Notes under the pieces: model-generated
The model's input: only the letters and a program-made list of their open reading frames with translations
What the model was told of the DNA's origin: nothing
The model's database searches: none
Source of the DNA: Spirosoma aureum
GTDB lineage: Bacteria; Bacteroidota; Bacteroidia; Cytophagales; Spirosomataceae
Assembly (NCBI RefSeq): GCF_011604685.1
Contig: NZ_CP050063.1
Coordinates: forward strand, 4,300,501-4,364,500
Length of the DNA stretch: 64,000 bases
Reading direction: 5' to 3'
Position numbers and translations under genes: made by a program
Part shown: positions 44,608-54,008 of the stretch, one piece after another
How positions within the stretch are numbered: the stretch's first letter is position 1
Layout of the letters: the number at the start of each line of letters is the position of its first letter

Positions 44608-45180
44608 ATGGCTGTTAAAATCCGTTTATCGCGTCGTGGACGCAAAAGAATGGCGATATACGACATCGTCGTGGCTGAATCAACTTCGCCCCGTGATGGC
44701 CGGTTCATTGAGAAAATCGGTTCGTATAACCCCAACACAGACCCTTCGACGGTTGTATTGAAGTCGGAGCGGGCCGTACATTGGCTCTTAGTTGGTGCTC
44801 AACCGACCGATACCGCCCGTTCGGTATTGTCGCATGAAGGCATCATGTATCGCAAACACCTGCAGGTAGGCGTTAACAAAGGCGCTATCACGCAGGAACA
44901 GGCTGATGAGAAATTCACAACCTGGAAAGATGATAAAGAGAATCGTAAGGCAGGTTCAGCCGATACCAAAACGCAAACCAAAGAGCAGGCTCGTGCCGCG
45001 CGTCTGGAAGCTGAGCGTAAGGTAAACGAAGCGCGTGCTGAAGCGATCGCTAAGAAAAACAAAGTGGAAGAACCTGTTGCCGAAGCTCCTGCTGTAGAAG
45101 CAGCCGTTGAAGAGGCTCCAGCTACCGAAGCTGCTGCACCAGAAGAAACTCCCGTTGCAGACGCTCCTGCTGCGGAATAG
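44608..45180 (+). CDS. rpsP: 30S ribosomal protein S16 with long C-terminal tail
   Basis: 190 residues, about twice the usual 80-90. Residues 1-80 are S16 ('AVKIRLSRRGRKRMAIYDIV', 'DGRFIEKIGSYNPN', 'ERAVHWLLVGAQPTDTARSV'), which helps assemble the 5' domain of the small subunit. After about residue 100 comes a Lys/Arg-rich helix ('KEQARAARLEAERKVNEARA') and then a low-complexity Ala/Glu/Pro/Val tail to the end. Extended S16 proteins are known in Bacteroidota; the tail's role is unknown. It is followed by its own terminator before rimM. Confidence 0.97.
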   Translation: MAVKIRLSRRGRKRMAIYDIVVAESTSPRDGRFIEKIGSYNPNTDPSTVVLKSERAVHWLLVGAQPTDTARSVLSHEGIMYRKHLQVGVNKGAITQEQADEKFTTWKDDKENRKAGSADTKTQTKEQARAARLEAERKVNEARAEAIAKKNKVEEPVAEAPAVEAAVEEAPATEAAAPEETPVADAPAAE

Positions 45181-45227
45181 TTTTTCGACCGGTCCGGTTA
45201 TACCGGAAAGCCGGAAAATGTATTAGT

Positions 45228-45262
45228 AAAGAGCCTGTTCGTTTGTGAGCAGGCTCTTTTTA
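45228..45262 (+). terminator. Terminator between rpsP and rimM
   Basis: AAAGAGCCTG (45228-45237) pairs with CAGGCTCTTT (45250-45259), followed by TTA. It should uncouple rpsP from rimM-trmD, at least in part. Confidence 0.8.
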
Positions 45263-45300
45263 TGAGTAAGGCAACCAGTCGGCGTTCCGACCAGAAGCCG

Positions 45301-45308
45301 TACTTTTG
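45301..45308 (+). promoter_or_regulatory. -7 element of a rimM-trmD promoter
   Basis: TACTTTTG 32 bp before the rimM ATG, just after the rpsP terminator. The -33 TTG is not evident, so it may be a weak promoter. Confidence 0.5.
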
Positions 45309-45340
45309 CCAGAAAATGCGGCTTCTCAGCTGCTTCCCCT

Positions 45341-45928
45341 ATGACTAAGGACGATTGCTATCAGGTAGGCCATATCACCAAGACGCATGGCGTAAGTGGT
45401 GAACTGGTTCTTTATTTAGACGTTGATAACGCCAGTGAGTATGCCGATCTGGAATCGGTACTGTTGGAGGTGAAAGGCGACTTGATTCCGTATTTCATCG
45501 AATCCATTGCTATCGTGAAAGGTAGTCGGGCAATTATTGCCTTCGAGGACGTAGATACCATCGAGCAGGCCGAACGGCTGATTAATTGCGGTGCTTATTT
45601 ACCGCTCGATGAGCTGGAACCGATTACTGACGAAACCCGATTCTATTTCCATGAGATTGTCGGCTATCAGGTTGTCGATGCGCAGGAAGGACCTTTGGGC
45701 ACAGTTCGTGGTGTGTATGCCATGAATGCTCAGGATCTGATCGCCATGGATTATCTCGGTAAGGAGGTCCTGATTCCCATCAATAGCGATATTGTGAAAA
45801 CGGTAGACCGGGCTAATCAGAAGCTGAATGTGTCGCTTCCAGATGGTTTGCTGGCAATCTATATGGAAGAGGACAGCAAAGAAAAGCCGGAAGTGAATGG
45901 CAACGAAGACGATACCGATGAGGATTGA
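45341..45928 (+). CDS. rimM: Ribosome maturation factor RimM
   Basis: 195 residues. The N-terminal RimM domain contains '[17 protein letters not shown]' and '[20 protein letters not shown]'. The C-terminal PRC-barrel contains '[20 protein letters not shown]' and '[13 protein letters not shown]'. An acidic tail ends the protein. RimM binds S19 and the head of the 30S subunit during assembly and 16S rRNA processing. Its end overlaps the trmD start by 11 bp, so the two are co-translated. Confidence 0.96.
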   Translation: MTKDDCYQVGHITKTHGVSGELVLYLDVDNASEYADLESVLLEVKGDLIPYFIESIAIVKGSRAIIAFEDVDTIEQAERLINCGAYLPLDELEPITDETRFYFHEIVGYQVVDAQEGPLGTVRGVYAMNAQDLIAMDYLGKEVLIPINSDIVKTVDRANQKLNVSLPDGLLAIYMEEDSKEKPEVNGNEDDTDED

Positions 45929-46592
45929 TATTATTACCTGTCTGCCCCGATTACTGGACAGTTTTTTTGCGCATTCAATTCTGCAGCGGGCGCAACAGGG
46001 TGGTTATGTGGAGATTGCCGTGCATGATCTGCGTGACTTTACAGCCGATAAACATCGGCGGGTAGACGATTATGCCTTTGGCGGAGGAGCCGGTATGGTG
46101 ATGCAGATCGAGCCGATTGCCCGCTGTATCCGGTCTTTGCAGGCCGAACGTACCTACGACGAACTTATTTACATGACACCTGATGGGGAACGACTGAATC
46201 AGCAAACGGCTAATTCGCTTTCGTTACGTCAGAATTTAATTATCCTCTGCGGACATTACAAAGGGGTCGATGAGCGCGTTCGTGAGCTATTTATAACGAA
46301 AGAAATCAGCATCGGCGATTATGTGCTGTCGGGTGGCGAACTGGCCGCGGCTGTGCTTTCCGACGCTATTATCCGGTTATTGCCGGGTGTTCTCAATGAT
46401 GAAACATCGGCTTTAACGGACTCCTTTCAGGACAATTTACTGGCCCCTCCAGTCTACACCCGTCCGGCCGAGTTTGAAGGTCATCGCGTACCTGATATTC
46501 TGTTATCGGGCCACGAAGCCAAAATTGACGAGTGGCGGTATGAACAGGCGTTGGAACGGACGCGAATACGGCGACCCGATTTGCTGGAGTAG
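45918..46592 (+). CDS. trmD: tRNA (guanine37-N1)-methyltransferase
   Basis: 224 residues from the ATG at 45918, inside the rimM end; this start gives the family's '[13 protein letters not shown]'. The trefoil-knot SAM site is seen in '[15 protein letters not shown]' and '[15 protein letters not shown]', followed by '[17 protein letters not shown]'; the C-terminal domain has '[12 protein letters not shown]' and '[12 protein letters not shown]'. It methylates G37 next to the anticodon of tRNAs for Leu, Pro and Arg codons and prevents +1 frameshifting. rplS, which often follows, is not here; the next gene is on the other strand. Confidence 0.97.
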   Translation: MRIDIITCLPRLLDSFFAHSILQRAQQGGYVEIAVHDLRDFTADKHRRVDDYAFGGGAGMVMQIEPIARCIRSLQAERTYDELIYMTPDGERLNQQTANSLSLRQNLIILCGHYKGVDERVRELFITKEISIGDYVLSGGELAAAVLSDAIIRLLPGVLNDETSALTDSFQDNLLAPPVYTRPAEFEGHRVPDILLSGHEAKIDEWRYEQALERTRIRRPDLLE

Positions 46593-46731
46593 GAGGGTCC
46601 ACCTAAACTAAACGATAGAAAAATAATTGGAATGGTTGATTTGGGGTTATTTATATTCTAAAATCAGCATCGGGGCGGCTGGAATAGGTGAGTTGATAGG
46701 GTCGAAATAAGCCAACAACAGCCATTCCAGA

Positions 46732-48159
46732 TCACCAAACGTACGTTCCAACGGAACCCGCTGGCAGCGATGTACTGACCTGTTTGCCGTTTTCGCGGAT
46801 ATTGAAGGGCTGTACTACATCTTTCGTATTCAATACAATCACCACTTTTTGGCCATCCGGGGTTTTAAAGGCCACATTCGGGAGCGTTTCTAACGTATTG
46901 GACTGAATCCTGATCGAACCCGGACGTACGAATTTTGATGCGACGGCTACATTGTAATAAGCCGGATTGCGGGTAATGATATTGCCAGCTATCGTAATTG
47001 CCCCCAGGCACTCTGTACACCCGCCAATGGTGTGGGGTTGCTGCTTCGGGTCTGCGGCCAGGTTCCATTCCAGCACCGTCCGGCTCCAGTTTCGGGTTGC
47101 GCCAATAATCAGTGTCTTCACGTGCCAGGCCAGATCGCCCTTCAGATTACCCGGTGCACCAATCCACTGTTCTGTGAAGTACAGATTCTTATCCGGATGG
47201 GCATCATGAACCTTCGTGAGTGCTTCAATGGGCCCGGCATACAGGTGAAACGCTGATCCGTCGACGTACTTTTTTGCTTCCGGATCATTCAGGATCGAAA
47301 TCGGGAAGTCGGGCCGGTCTGCGTTGTGATCGTAGAGGAAAATTTTGGTTTCGATGCCCGCTTTTTTGAAGGCAGGCCCTAAGCTCTTCTTGATAAACGT
47401 AGCCTGCTCGGTGGGTAGCATCAGCAGGCTCGGGTTGTTGCCCGGATGCAGCGGCTCATTCTGGATGGTAATGGCATCAATCCGGATACCTTCGGCTTTC
47501 ATACCCTGAATGTATTTCACGAAATACTGAGCATAGGTGTCGTAATAATCGAGCTTCAGACTACCACCTTTCGAGTTGTTATTCGTCTTCATCCAGGTTG
47601 GCGGAGACCAGGGTGAGCCCAGAATTTTCAGGTTAGGATTAATAGCCAGAATCTGTTTCAACACCGGAATCAGGTGAATACGGTCGTGGGTCAGCGAGAA
47701 TTTTTCAAGCCTGACATCGGTCTGACCATCCGGAAGGTCGTCGTACGAGAAAACCCGGTCATCTAAATCCGATGCACCAATACTTAGCCGCAGATAACTT
47801 ACGCCAATGTTTTTACCTTCTGTCGAGAACAACTCCTTCAATAAAGCTGCTTTCGCTTTCGCGTCCATCCGGTTGATGAGCATGGCGCTGCCGCCCGTCA
47901 ACGTGTAGCCGAAGCCTTCGATCGATTGAAACGTTTTTGTTGCGTCGATATCGATGGTTGGATTCGCATCGGTGGTTGTGCGGAATGAGAGTGTGCCTGG
48001 CTGCTTCGCAAATAGCGCGGATCTGTCGGGGTTGGTTAGCCAGAATTCGACGTTTTTGGGTAAACTCTGACTTAATGCATTGTGCTGAAAACCAGGATTA
48101 AAGACTATGATGGTAAGCAGACAGAGAGCCGCCGTTTGCTTTTTAAATGGAATGTCCAT
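46732..48159 (-). CDS. GH30-family glycosidase (glucosylceramidase-like)
   Basis: 475 residues with a signal peptide (about 1-30). The GH30 (beta/alpha)8 barrel carries the acid/base Glu235 in 'ITIQNEPLH' and the nucleophile Glu330 in 'LYFTEQW', with 'GFGYTLTGGSAMLI' and 'LGSPWSPPTWMKT' as other family motifs. The C-terminal beta domain ends 'LPAGSVGTYVW'. GH30 enzymes cleave beta-glucosides, beta-1,6-glucans, beta-xylosides or related bonds; this one looks like the glucosylceramidase/beta-1,6-glucanase branch. It is the last gene of the minus-strand run and should act in the periplasm or at the surface. Confidence 0.92.
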   Translation of the reverse strand: MDIPFKKQTAALCLLTIIVFNPGFQHNALSQSLPKNVEFWLTNPDRSALFAKQPGTLSFRTTTDANPTIDIDATKTFQSIEGFGYTLTGGSAMLINRMDAKAKAALLKELFSTEGKNIGVSYLRLSIGASDLDDRVFSYDDLPDGQTDVRLEKFSLTHDRIHLIPVLKQILAINPNLKILGSPWSPPTWMKTNNNSKGGSLKLDYYDTYAQYFVKYIQGMKAEGIRIDAITIQNEPLHPGNNPSLLMLPTEQATFIKKSLGPAFKKAGIETKIFLYDHNADRPDFPISILNDPEAKKYVDGSAFHLYAGPIEALTKVHDAHPDKNLYFTEQWIGAPGNLKGDLAWHVKTLIIGATRNWSRTVLEWNLAADPKQQPHTIGGCTECLGAITIAGNIITRNPAYYNVAVASKFVRPGSIRIQSNTLETLPNVAFKTPDGQKVVIVLNTKDVVQPFNIRENGKQVSTSLPAGSVGTYVW

Positions 48160-48316
48160 AAACGGATGATTGCTTTAAGAAATGGACTAAGCTAAGAAAC
48201 TGCCTCATAGCGATTGCCCAATCTATTTTGTGGGTAATCTATTTTCAATTGCTAAAACGTCACGCAGTGAATTTCTGCCGGTTTACAGATAAATAGGAAG
48301 CGATCGTGTCACTTTA

Positions 48317-50062
48317 TTAATAACCTGCGGCCTGACCATCTTTACGCATTTCGCTGGCACCCCAGTAAATCTGGTTTTTAGCATCCCACAGAATAGCCTG
48401 ATAACCCCCAAAGAAGTCAGTTTCGGCCAGATGATGCCCACGGCGTTCCAGCTCGGTACGTACCTCGTTGGAAATACCACTCTCTAATGCCAGCCGACCG
48501 CCATCTTTCATAACTGTTCCAATGGGTTCACTACTGCCCGAATGGCTAAATCGAGCCGCATCGCCCGCTTCCTGTACGTTCATACCAAAGTCGATCATGT
48601 TGCACAAAATCTGCAAATGACCCTGCGGTTGCATGGCTCCACCCATGACACCAAAGCTGAGGTAGGGTTCGCCATTTTTTGTGACAAAGCCCGGAATGAT
48701 GGTATTGAAAGGTCGTTTGCCGGGCGCATAAACGTTGGCGTGGCCGGGTTGCATAGTAAAGCTGGTTCCCCGGTTATGAAAAACAAAACCGAGGCCATCA
48801 GGAACCATACCGCTACCAAATTCGAGCATGTTGCTCTGAATCAGCGATACCATATTCCCATCGTCGTCGGCTACGGTCAGGTATACCGTATCACCAGCGC
48901 GGAGGGCAGGGTCGCTTGCATCGATGCGTTCGGCGGCTTTTCTGGGGTCGATCAGCTTGCGACGACGGGCGGCATAGTCTTTGCTCAGTAAAGCATCGAC
49001 AGGGACTTTGGCAAAATCCGGATCGGCATAGTATCGAGCCCGATCTTCGAAGGCTAATTTCTTGGCTTCCACCAGCAAATGCAGATAATCGGCGCTATTG
49101 TGCCCGAGGCTTTTCAAGTCAAAGCCTTCCAGAATAGTAAGCATTTGCAATACAGCTATTCCCTGGCCATTAGGCGGAAGTTCGTGAACCGTAAAGCCCC
49201 GATAGTTGACAGAAACCGGATCGACCCAGGTACTCTGGTGACTGGCCAGATCGTCTTTCCGTAGATATAAGCCCGCCTTTCGGGAATACCGGTCGATCGT
49301 TTCGGCAACGGTCCCTTTATAGAATGCATCCCGGCCACCGCTGGCAATTTTTTCGTACGTACTAGCCAGATCCGGATTCAGAAATACCTGCCCTTCTATT
49401 GGAGCCTTTCCATCAATAAGAAACGTTTTGCGAAAGTTATCGAATTCAGTAATGTCGGCCCGATTGTCCGCCAACCGCCGGGCGGCAACCTGCCAGGAGT
49501 AGGCAATCACCTGCGGAACCGGAACGCCTTCGCGCGCGTAGCGAATGCTGGGCGCAAGCAACTTTGAAACGGGTAATTTGCCAAAGCGCTTATGCAACTG
49601 AAACCAGCCGTCTACGGCTCCGGGCACCGAAACGGAAAGTGGACCGTACAGTGGAATCTGCGCCCGTTGGCCCAGAACCGTCTTTAGGGCTTCATAGGAT
49701 AAACCTTTTGGCGAACGGCCGCTGGCATTGAGTCCATACAATTTGCGGTCTTTAGCCGACCAGACAATCGCGAACAGGTCGCCACCGATACCACCATTAT
49801 TGGGTTCAATAACACCCAGTGCCGCATTGGCCGCGATGGCCGCATCAACTGCAGTTCCGCCCTGTTTAAGCACATCCAGGCCGATCTGTGTGGCGAGTGG
49901 ATGACTCGTTGCAACCATGCCATGTTTTCCAAGTACCGGGCTTCGGGTGGCAATGTTTGATCCGGTTATACGATCACCTTTGCCGATTACAGGCTGCCCG
50001 ATGAGTGGGTAGCCAAATAGAAATAGTAAGATGGACAGGTGACCAGCCAGGCGGATTTGCAT
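48317..50062 (-). CDS. ggt: Gamma-glutamyltransferase
   Basis: 581 residues from the ATG at 50062. A TTG at 50086 lies within a terminator hairpin and can be dismissed. After a signal peptide (about 1-22) comes the family start 'KHGMVATSHPLATQIGLDVL', 'NGGIGGDLFAIVW' and the substrate region 'GPLSVSVPGAVDGW'. Autocleavage should occur before Thr392 ('AGDTVYLTV'), which becomes the nucleophile of the small subunit; 'NMLEFGSGMVPDGLGFVFHN' follows. The enzyme transfers or hydrolyses gamma-glutamyl groups of glutathione and related peptides in the periplasm. It lies in the long glycan locus, separated from the isomerase gene by a strong terminator, so its link with the locus may be positional only. 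Confidence 0.93.
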   Translation of the reverse strand: MQIRLAGHLSILLFLFGYPLIGQPVIGKGDRITGSNIATRSPVLGKHGMVATSHPLATQIGLDVLKQGGTAVDAAIAANAALGVIEPNNGGIGGDLFAIVWSAKDRKLYGLNASGRSPKGLSYEALKTVLGQRAQIPLYGPLSVSVPGAVDGWFQLHKRFGKLPVSKLLAPSIRYAREGVPVPQVIAYSWQVAARRLADNRADITEFDNFRKTFLIDGKAPIEGQVFLNPDLASTYEKIASGGRDAFYKGTVAETIDRYSRKAGLYLRKDDLASHQSTWVDPVSVNYRGFTVHELPPNGQGIAVLQMLTILEGFDLKSLGHNSADYLHLLVEAKKLAFEDRARYYADPDFAKVPVDALLSKDYAARRRKLIDPRKAAERIDASDPALRAGDTVYLTVADDDGNMVSLIQSNMLEFGSGMVPDGLGFVFHNRGTSFTMQPGHANVYAPGKRPFNTIIPGFVTKNGEPYLSFGVMGGAMQPQGHLQILCNMIDFGMNVQEAGDAARFSHSGSSEPIGTVMKDGGRLALESGISNEVRTELERRGHHLAETDFFGGYQAILWDAKNQIYWGASEMRKDGQAAGY

Positions 50063-50084
50063 TTGTCTGAATGGGGTAAAAATC

Positions 50085-50117
50085 AACTTCCCGAAAGCGT
50101 CATGCTTTCGGGAAGTT
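50085..50117 (-). terminator. Terminator between isomerase and ggt
   Basis: A 14-bp perfect stem (AACTTCCCGAAAGC with GCTTTCGGGAAGTT) and a 5-nt loop. On the minus strand it ends the isomerase transcript just before ggt. Confidence 0.8.
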
Positions 50118-50148
50118 GTTGTTATGCTGAGGAATTAAAAAAAATCCA

Positions 50149-51012
50149 CTACTCTTTTAAATTTTTCAGATATGCAATGCTCTGGCGAACCTGAACATCT
50201 TCGTGATTGCTTTCATCCTCAATAAAATAATGCTTGATACCTACTTTTTTGCCAGCCTTCAATACGCCCGGCATATCTACCTGACCCTTGCCCAGAACAA
50301 CGTCATTTTCGGGCGGAGTGCCACCGCTGAGGTCACCTTTGATACCCTTTTTAAGGTCTTTGAGGTGCATGAGTTTCCAGCGACTTCCATATTTGTTCAA
50401 TAGCGCGACCGGGTCGGCACCACCGTGCTGGGCCCATAGAATATCCAGTTCAAAGGATACGTACTGCGGGTTCGTGTTTTGAACAATATAGTCGAAAAGG
50501 GTTCCATTCTGATACGGCCCGAATTCGTAGCCGTGGTTGTGGTAGCAAAACGTCAGGCCGTTGTCTTTCAGGATTTTACCCACCCGGTTGAAATCCTCGA
50601 CGGCTTTCTTTGCGTTCTCAATAGTGAAGTTGCTCTTTTCGTGCGGTATCCAGGCGACCATGACGTAGGAAGCACCTAGAATTTTAGCGCTTTTGACGAT
50701 GCTTTCAGGCTCTTTCACAATTTGCTCGTACCCGGCTCCAGTAGCAACCATCTTTATGCCCCGCTTATCCAGCATTTTTCGGTACTCTTCGGTTGTTACA
50801 CCCTTTGGTGTGCCACCCTCCATTTCTGTAAAGCCCAAAGCCTTGATCGTGTCCAGTGTGGCCACAACATCTTTGGGGAAATAGGCCCGGTAGGTATAGG
50901 CTTCGACGCCTAAGGGAAAGGTATACAGCGGTTTACGTGATTGGGCAGAAACGCCGGTTACGGAAAGCGATAACCCAAGCAATACGCCCAGGGGATAAGC
51001 AGATTTGAACAT
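50149..51012 (-). CDS. Secreted sugar-phosphate isomerase/epimerase-like protein
   Basis: 287 residues from the ATG at 51012, which starts a clean signal peptide (1-24, 'LGLSLSVTGVSAQ'). The xylose-isomerase-like TIM barrel follows: 'LGVEAYTYRAYFPKDVVATL', 'FTEMEGGTPKG', the metal-site segments 'FCYHNHGYEF', 'FELDILWAQHGG', 'LMHLKDLKKG' and 'HYFIEDESNHED'. The His/Glu/Asp set for one divalent metal is present. Exported members are common beside Gfo/Idh/MocA genes in Bacteroidota and probably modify free or oxidised sugars in the periplasm. Specific substrate unknown. Confidence 0.88.
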   Translation of the reverse strand: MFKSAYPLGVLLGLSLSVTGVSAQSRKPLYTFPLGVEAYTYRAYFPKDVVATLDTIKALGFTEMEGGTPKGVTTEEYRKMLDKRGIKMVATGAGYEQIVKEPESIVKSAKILGASYVMVAWIPHEKSNFTIENAKKAVEDFNRVGKILKDNGLTFCYHNHGYEFGPYQNGTLFDYIVQNTNPQYVSFELDILWAQHGGADPVALLNKYGSRWKLMHLKDLKKGIKGDLSGGTPPENDVVLGKGQVDMPGVLKAGKKVGIKHYFIEDESNHEDVQVRQSIAYLKNLKE

Positions 51013-51132
51013 AACGTAAGGTTTTAAGAATAGTAGATAAAGCCTAATTGCCAGCACTACTACTGTTTTTTACCTTCACAGTATATCCTAAAAACAACGC
51101 TAAGCCATAATCCAGCTACGAATCAGCTACGA

Positions 51133-52698
51133 TTATTGCATGGCTTTCTGTCGGATTTCCTGTAGTCGTTGTTTTAGTTGCTGAACCCGTTCAGGATATT
51201 GACTGGCAACATTTCGTTTTTCGCCCAGATCGTTTGCCAGATTATACAGTTGCGGCTTTGGGTTATTTCCCAGTTCGGTTGAGGTGAATTTTTCAAAGGC
51301 TGGACCGTCGCTGGGGTCGATGTATTTCCATGTTCCCTGAACAATGGACAACGTTCCGGCATGTTCAACAATCTCGGCACGGCCAGCCGGATCGCGACCA
51401 AGTAGTGCATTGAGTTGATTTTCTGTGTCCGGCGCGTCCGTGTGATTGTATGGCTGTCCTAAAAGAGCGGCAAAATCAGCCAGAAAATCAATCTGGCTAA
51501 TGGGAGCGTCTGATTGGCCGGGTTTTACCGTGCCCGGCCAGCGCACGAGCAACGGTACTCTGGTTCCGGCCTCAAAGGCGCTGTATTTTCCGCCCCGCAA
51601 CGGTCCGGCGGGCCGGTGCCCACTCAGTTTTTGTACGGCCTGATCCTGATAGCCATCGTCAACAACCGGACCATTGTCGCTCGAAAGCAGCACCAGCGTG
51701 TTGTTTGTCAGTTGTAAGCGATCGAGCGTTTTCAGGATTTCACCCACTTCCCAATCGAATTCGAGGAGAGCATCTCCGCGGGCTCCAAGTCCGCTTTTAC
51801 CAACGAACCGAGGGTGCGGAACGCGTGGAACATGAATATCGTGGGTTGCGAAGTAAAGAAAGAATGGCTGGGCCGACGCTCGATTTTTTTGACTGGACTC
51901 AATAAACTGAACGGCCTGTTTGGTGAATACATCGGCCATGTCTTCATCTTTCCAGAGAGCCGATTTGCCACCCGTCATGTAGCCAATGCGGCTAATGCCA
52001 TTGACGATGGTCATATCATGGCCATGCGAGGGTTTCATCTTTAGCTTGTCGGGGTTTTCGCGGCCCGTTGGCTCATCGCCGATCTTTTGTTTGTAATCGA
52101 CTTGAATCGGGTCTTTTGGATCAAGGTTCACTACCCGGTGATTTTCCACGTACACGCATGGCACCCGATCGCCGGTAGCGGCCATGATGTACGAGCGGGT
52201 AAATCCCAGTTCCACGGGGCCGGGTTTAAGGTCACCATTCCAGTCCGGTCCTTCGGGGCCACCCAGGCCCAGATGCCATTTACCCACGGATGCAGTTTGA
52301 TAGCCAGCAGCTTTGAAGACGCCGGGCAATGTACTACGCCCCGGTTTGATAATTAGTGAGGCATTGCCCGGTGCAATGCCCGTACCTTTTTGACGCCAAG
52401 CGTATTCACCCGTCATGAGCGAATAGCGCGAGGGAGTACAGGTGGCCGAGGTTGCATAGGCATTCTTAAAGCGCAATCCCTGACTGGCCAGCCGGTCTAT
52501 GTTTGGTGTTTTGACTTTGGTCGATCCATAACAGCTTAGGTCGCCATAACCAAGGTCGTCGGCATAGATCAGGACAACATTTGGCCGTTGGGCTGTCTGG
52601 TGTTCATCCGCTTTGGTAATCTGAGCGATTACTGCCGCGCTGGCTAGAGTCAAGGCAATTAACGTAATTGTGCGTAGCAACACAGCAATGTTATTCAT
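51133..52698 (-). CDS. Sulfatase (formylglycine-dependent)
   Basis: 521 residues with a signal peptide (about 1-25). The metal-binding Asp pair is in 'VVLIYADDLGYGDLSCYG' (Asp47, Asp48). The modification motif CxPxR is 'CTPSR' starting at Cys87, expected to be converted to formylglycine by an anaerobic-type or FGE enzyme encoded elsewhere. 'SVGKWHLGLGG' and 'LLSSDNGP' complete the active site. It removes sulfate esters from a sugar or aryl compound in the periplasm. Its place between a sugar kinase and an isomerase suggests that the polymer handled by this locus is sulfated. Confidence 0.93.
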   Translation of the reverse strand: MNNIAVLLRTITLIALTLASAAVIAQITKADEHQTAQRPNVVLIYADDLGYGDLSCYGSTKVKTPNIDRLASQGLRFKNAYATSATCTPSRYSLMTGEYAWRQKGTGIAPGNASLIIKPGRSTLPGVFKAAGYQTASVGKWHLGLGGPEGPDWNGDLKPGPVELGFTRSYIMAATGDRVPCVYVENHRVVNLDPKDPIQVDYKQKIGDEPTGRENPDKLKMKPSHGHDMTIVNGISRIGYMTGGKSALWKDEDMADVFTKQAVQFIESSQKNRASAQPFFLYFATHDIHVPRVPHPRFVGKSGLGARGDALLEFDWEVGEILKTLDRLQLTNNTLVLLSSDNGPVVDDGYQDQAVQKLSGHRPAGPLRGGKYSAFEAGTRVPLLVRWPGTVKPGQSDAPISQIDFLADFAALLGQPYNHTDAPDTENQLNALLGRDPAGRAEIVEHAGTLSIVQGTWKYIDPSDGPAFEKFTSTELGNNPKPQLYNLANDLGEKRNVASQYPERVQQLKQRLQEIRQKAMQ

Positions 52699-52727
52699 CG
52701 AATTAGAGCTTAATCAGAGATAATAAA

Positions 52728-52792
52728 AGGTAATTAAAGGATCGGGGTAAGCTATTACTTATAGCAAAGCTACCCAGATAATTTAATTACCT
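52728..52792. repeat. Inverted repeat upstream of the sulfatase gene
   Basis: AGGTAATTAAA pairs with TTTAATTACCT around a 43-nt loop that itself holds GGGTAAGCT/AGCTACCC. It lies between the GHMP kinase end and the sulfatase start and may be a leader structure or operator. Confidence 0.45.
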
Positions 52793-52812
52793 ATACACAT
52801 CTGCAAAAATTG

Positions 52813-53955
52813 TTACTTCGTTGATAACCGACTGCCGGACGCTCTCACTGGTGCTGGTTGCTGTAGTTGAGTAGTTCCTTCATCTACATTGACAATGTAG
52901 GCTCGTCCGCCCTCCCGTTCGATCGCTTCAGCTACGTGTTCGGCATTATCGGGCGCATAGGCGAACATACACCCGCCCCCGCCCGAGCCGTTAATCTTTC
53001 CGCCCAGCGCTCCCGCAGTCAGTGCAGCATCGAGCATCCGGTCAATCTTGGGGGTCGAAATTCGCTGCGCATCGCGAAGATTGGCATGGTGGGCAGTGAG
53101 TAACTGCCCAAGCCGAATATCATTGAGCGGTGCGACCGACTGGTCGGACGACTGAATCAGGGCCAGGGCTTCCTGAAGAATATCACGATTCGAGAGTGTT
53201 CCTTTCAGAAGTATATAATCGTCTTTTGTTAGAAAATTTCGGTACTTTTTTACTTCATCGATATTGGTCGTATGTAATGAAAAAGCTGGATTCAGAACCG
53301 TTAATTGCTTTACAATCCGCAACATACCGTGTTTCACCCGTCCCAGAATGCCGATGGTATCTTTCGGCTCTCCCGAATCGCCCAGAACGAACGTTCCTAA
53401 AGCAGCACGGTAGGTTTTTAGTCGGATAAACGGTTTCGATTCCAGGTAAATTATACCGCCGAGTGCCGTAGAATAGTGGTCCATCATACCTCCCGGTTCG
53501 CCGAATTCAAGAACTTCGGCCATATAGGCAAGCTCTGCAAGTCGTTTGGGAAGAAGCATCTGGGGGTTATCGGCCAGTTGGCTCAGCACATTTAGCCAGG
53601 TAACCAGCAGGGCCGACGAGCTTGAAGTACCCGCGTTAATCGGAATCTGCCCACTGACTTCACCGTCTATTCCCTGACTAAATTGAAACCCGGCTCGATG
53701 CAACACGTTAATAGCACTACGGAAATAATCTCGATCGTGCCGATAAGTCAGAGGTAGATCGGTTAGGTTAATTTGTTCCTGACCGCCAATGTCGGGTAAA
53801 CGTAGTCGGACAATTGGCTGGTCGATGCGCTCGCCGGTTAGGTAAATTCGGCACGAAATAGCGCTGGCAATGACGGGCAGTCCCAAATAATCCTGGTGTT
53901 CACCATATAGGCAGATTCGACCAGGCGTTGAGGCATAAATGGATAGTTTATTCAT
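52813..53955 (-). CDS. GHMP-family sugar kinase
   Basis: 380 residues, cytoplasmic. The N-terminal motif 'PGRICLYGEHQDYLGLPV' (residues 11-28) is galactokinase-like, the ATP loop is 'PINAGTSSSSA' (105-115), and the third motif is 'GALGGKINGSGGGGCMF' (315-331). It phosphorylates a sugar, probably at C1, with ATP. Family members include galactokinase, arabinokinase, glucuronokinase, fucokinase and heptose kinases; the divergence from galactokinase outside the motifs prevents a specific assignment. Within this locus it would trap a sugar freed by the periplasmic hydrolases. It starts 53 bp after the DUF3472 gene in the same direction. Confidence 0.88.
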   Translation of the reverse strand: MNKLSIYASTPGRICLYGEHQDYLGLPVIASAISCRIYLTGERIDQPIVRLRLPDIGGQEQINLTDLPLTYRHDRDYFRSAINVLHRAGFQFSQGIDGEVSGQIPINAGTSSSSALLVTWLNVLSQLADNPQMLLPKRLAELAYMAEVLEFGEPGGMMDHYSTALGGIIYLESKPFIRLKTYRAALGTFVLGDSGEPKDTIGILGRVKHGMLRIVKQLTVLNPAFSLHTTNIDEVKKYRNFLTKDDYILLKGTLSNRDILQEALALIQSSDQSVAPLNDIRLGQLLTAHHANLRDAQRISTPKIDRMLDAALTAGALGGKINGSGGGGCMFAYAPDNAEHVAEAIEREGGRAYIVNVDEGTTQLQQPAPVRASGSRLSTK

Positions 53956-54008
53956 TCACAGGAAAGCTAAGCGTATTCTGATCAACTAAAACGAAGCAAA
54001 TGAAGCGT

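Noticed and set aside
50063..50086. TTG start extending gamma-glutamyltransferase by 8 residues
   Set aside because: The TTG lies in the stem of a strong terminator, and the next ATG starts a proper signal peptide.
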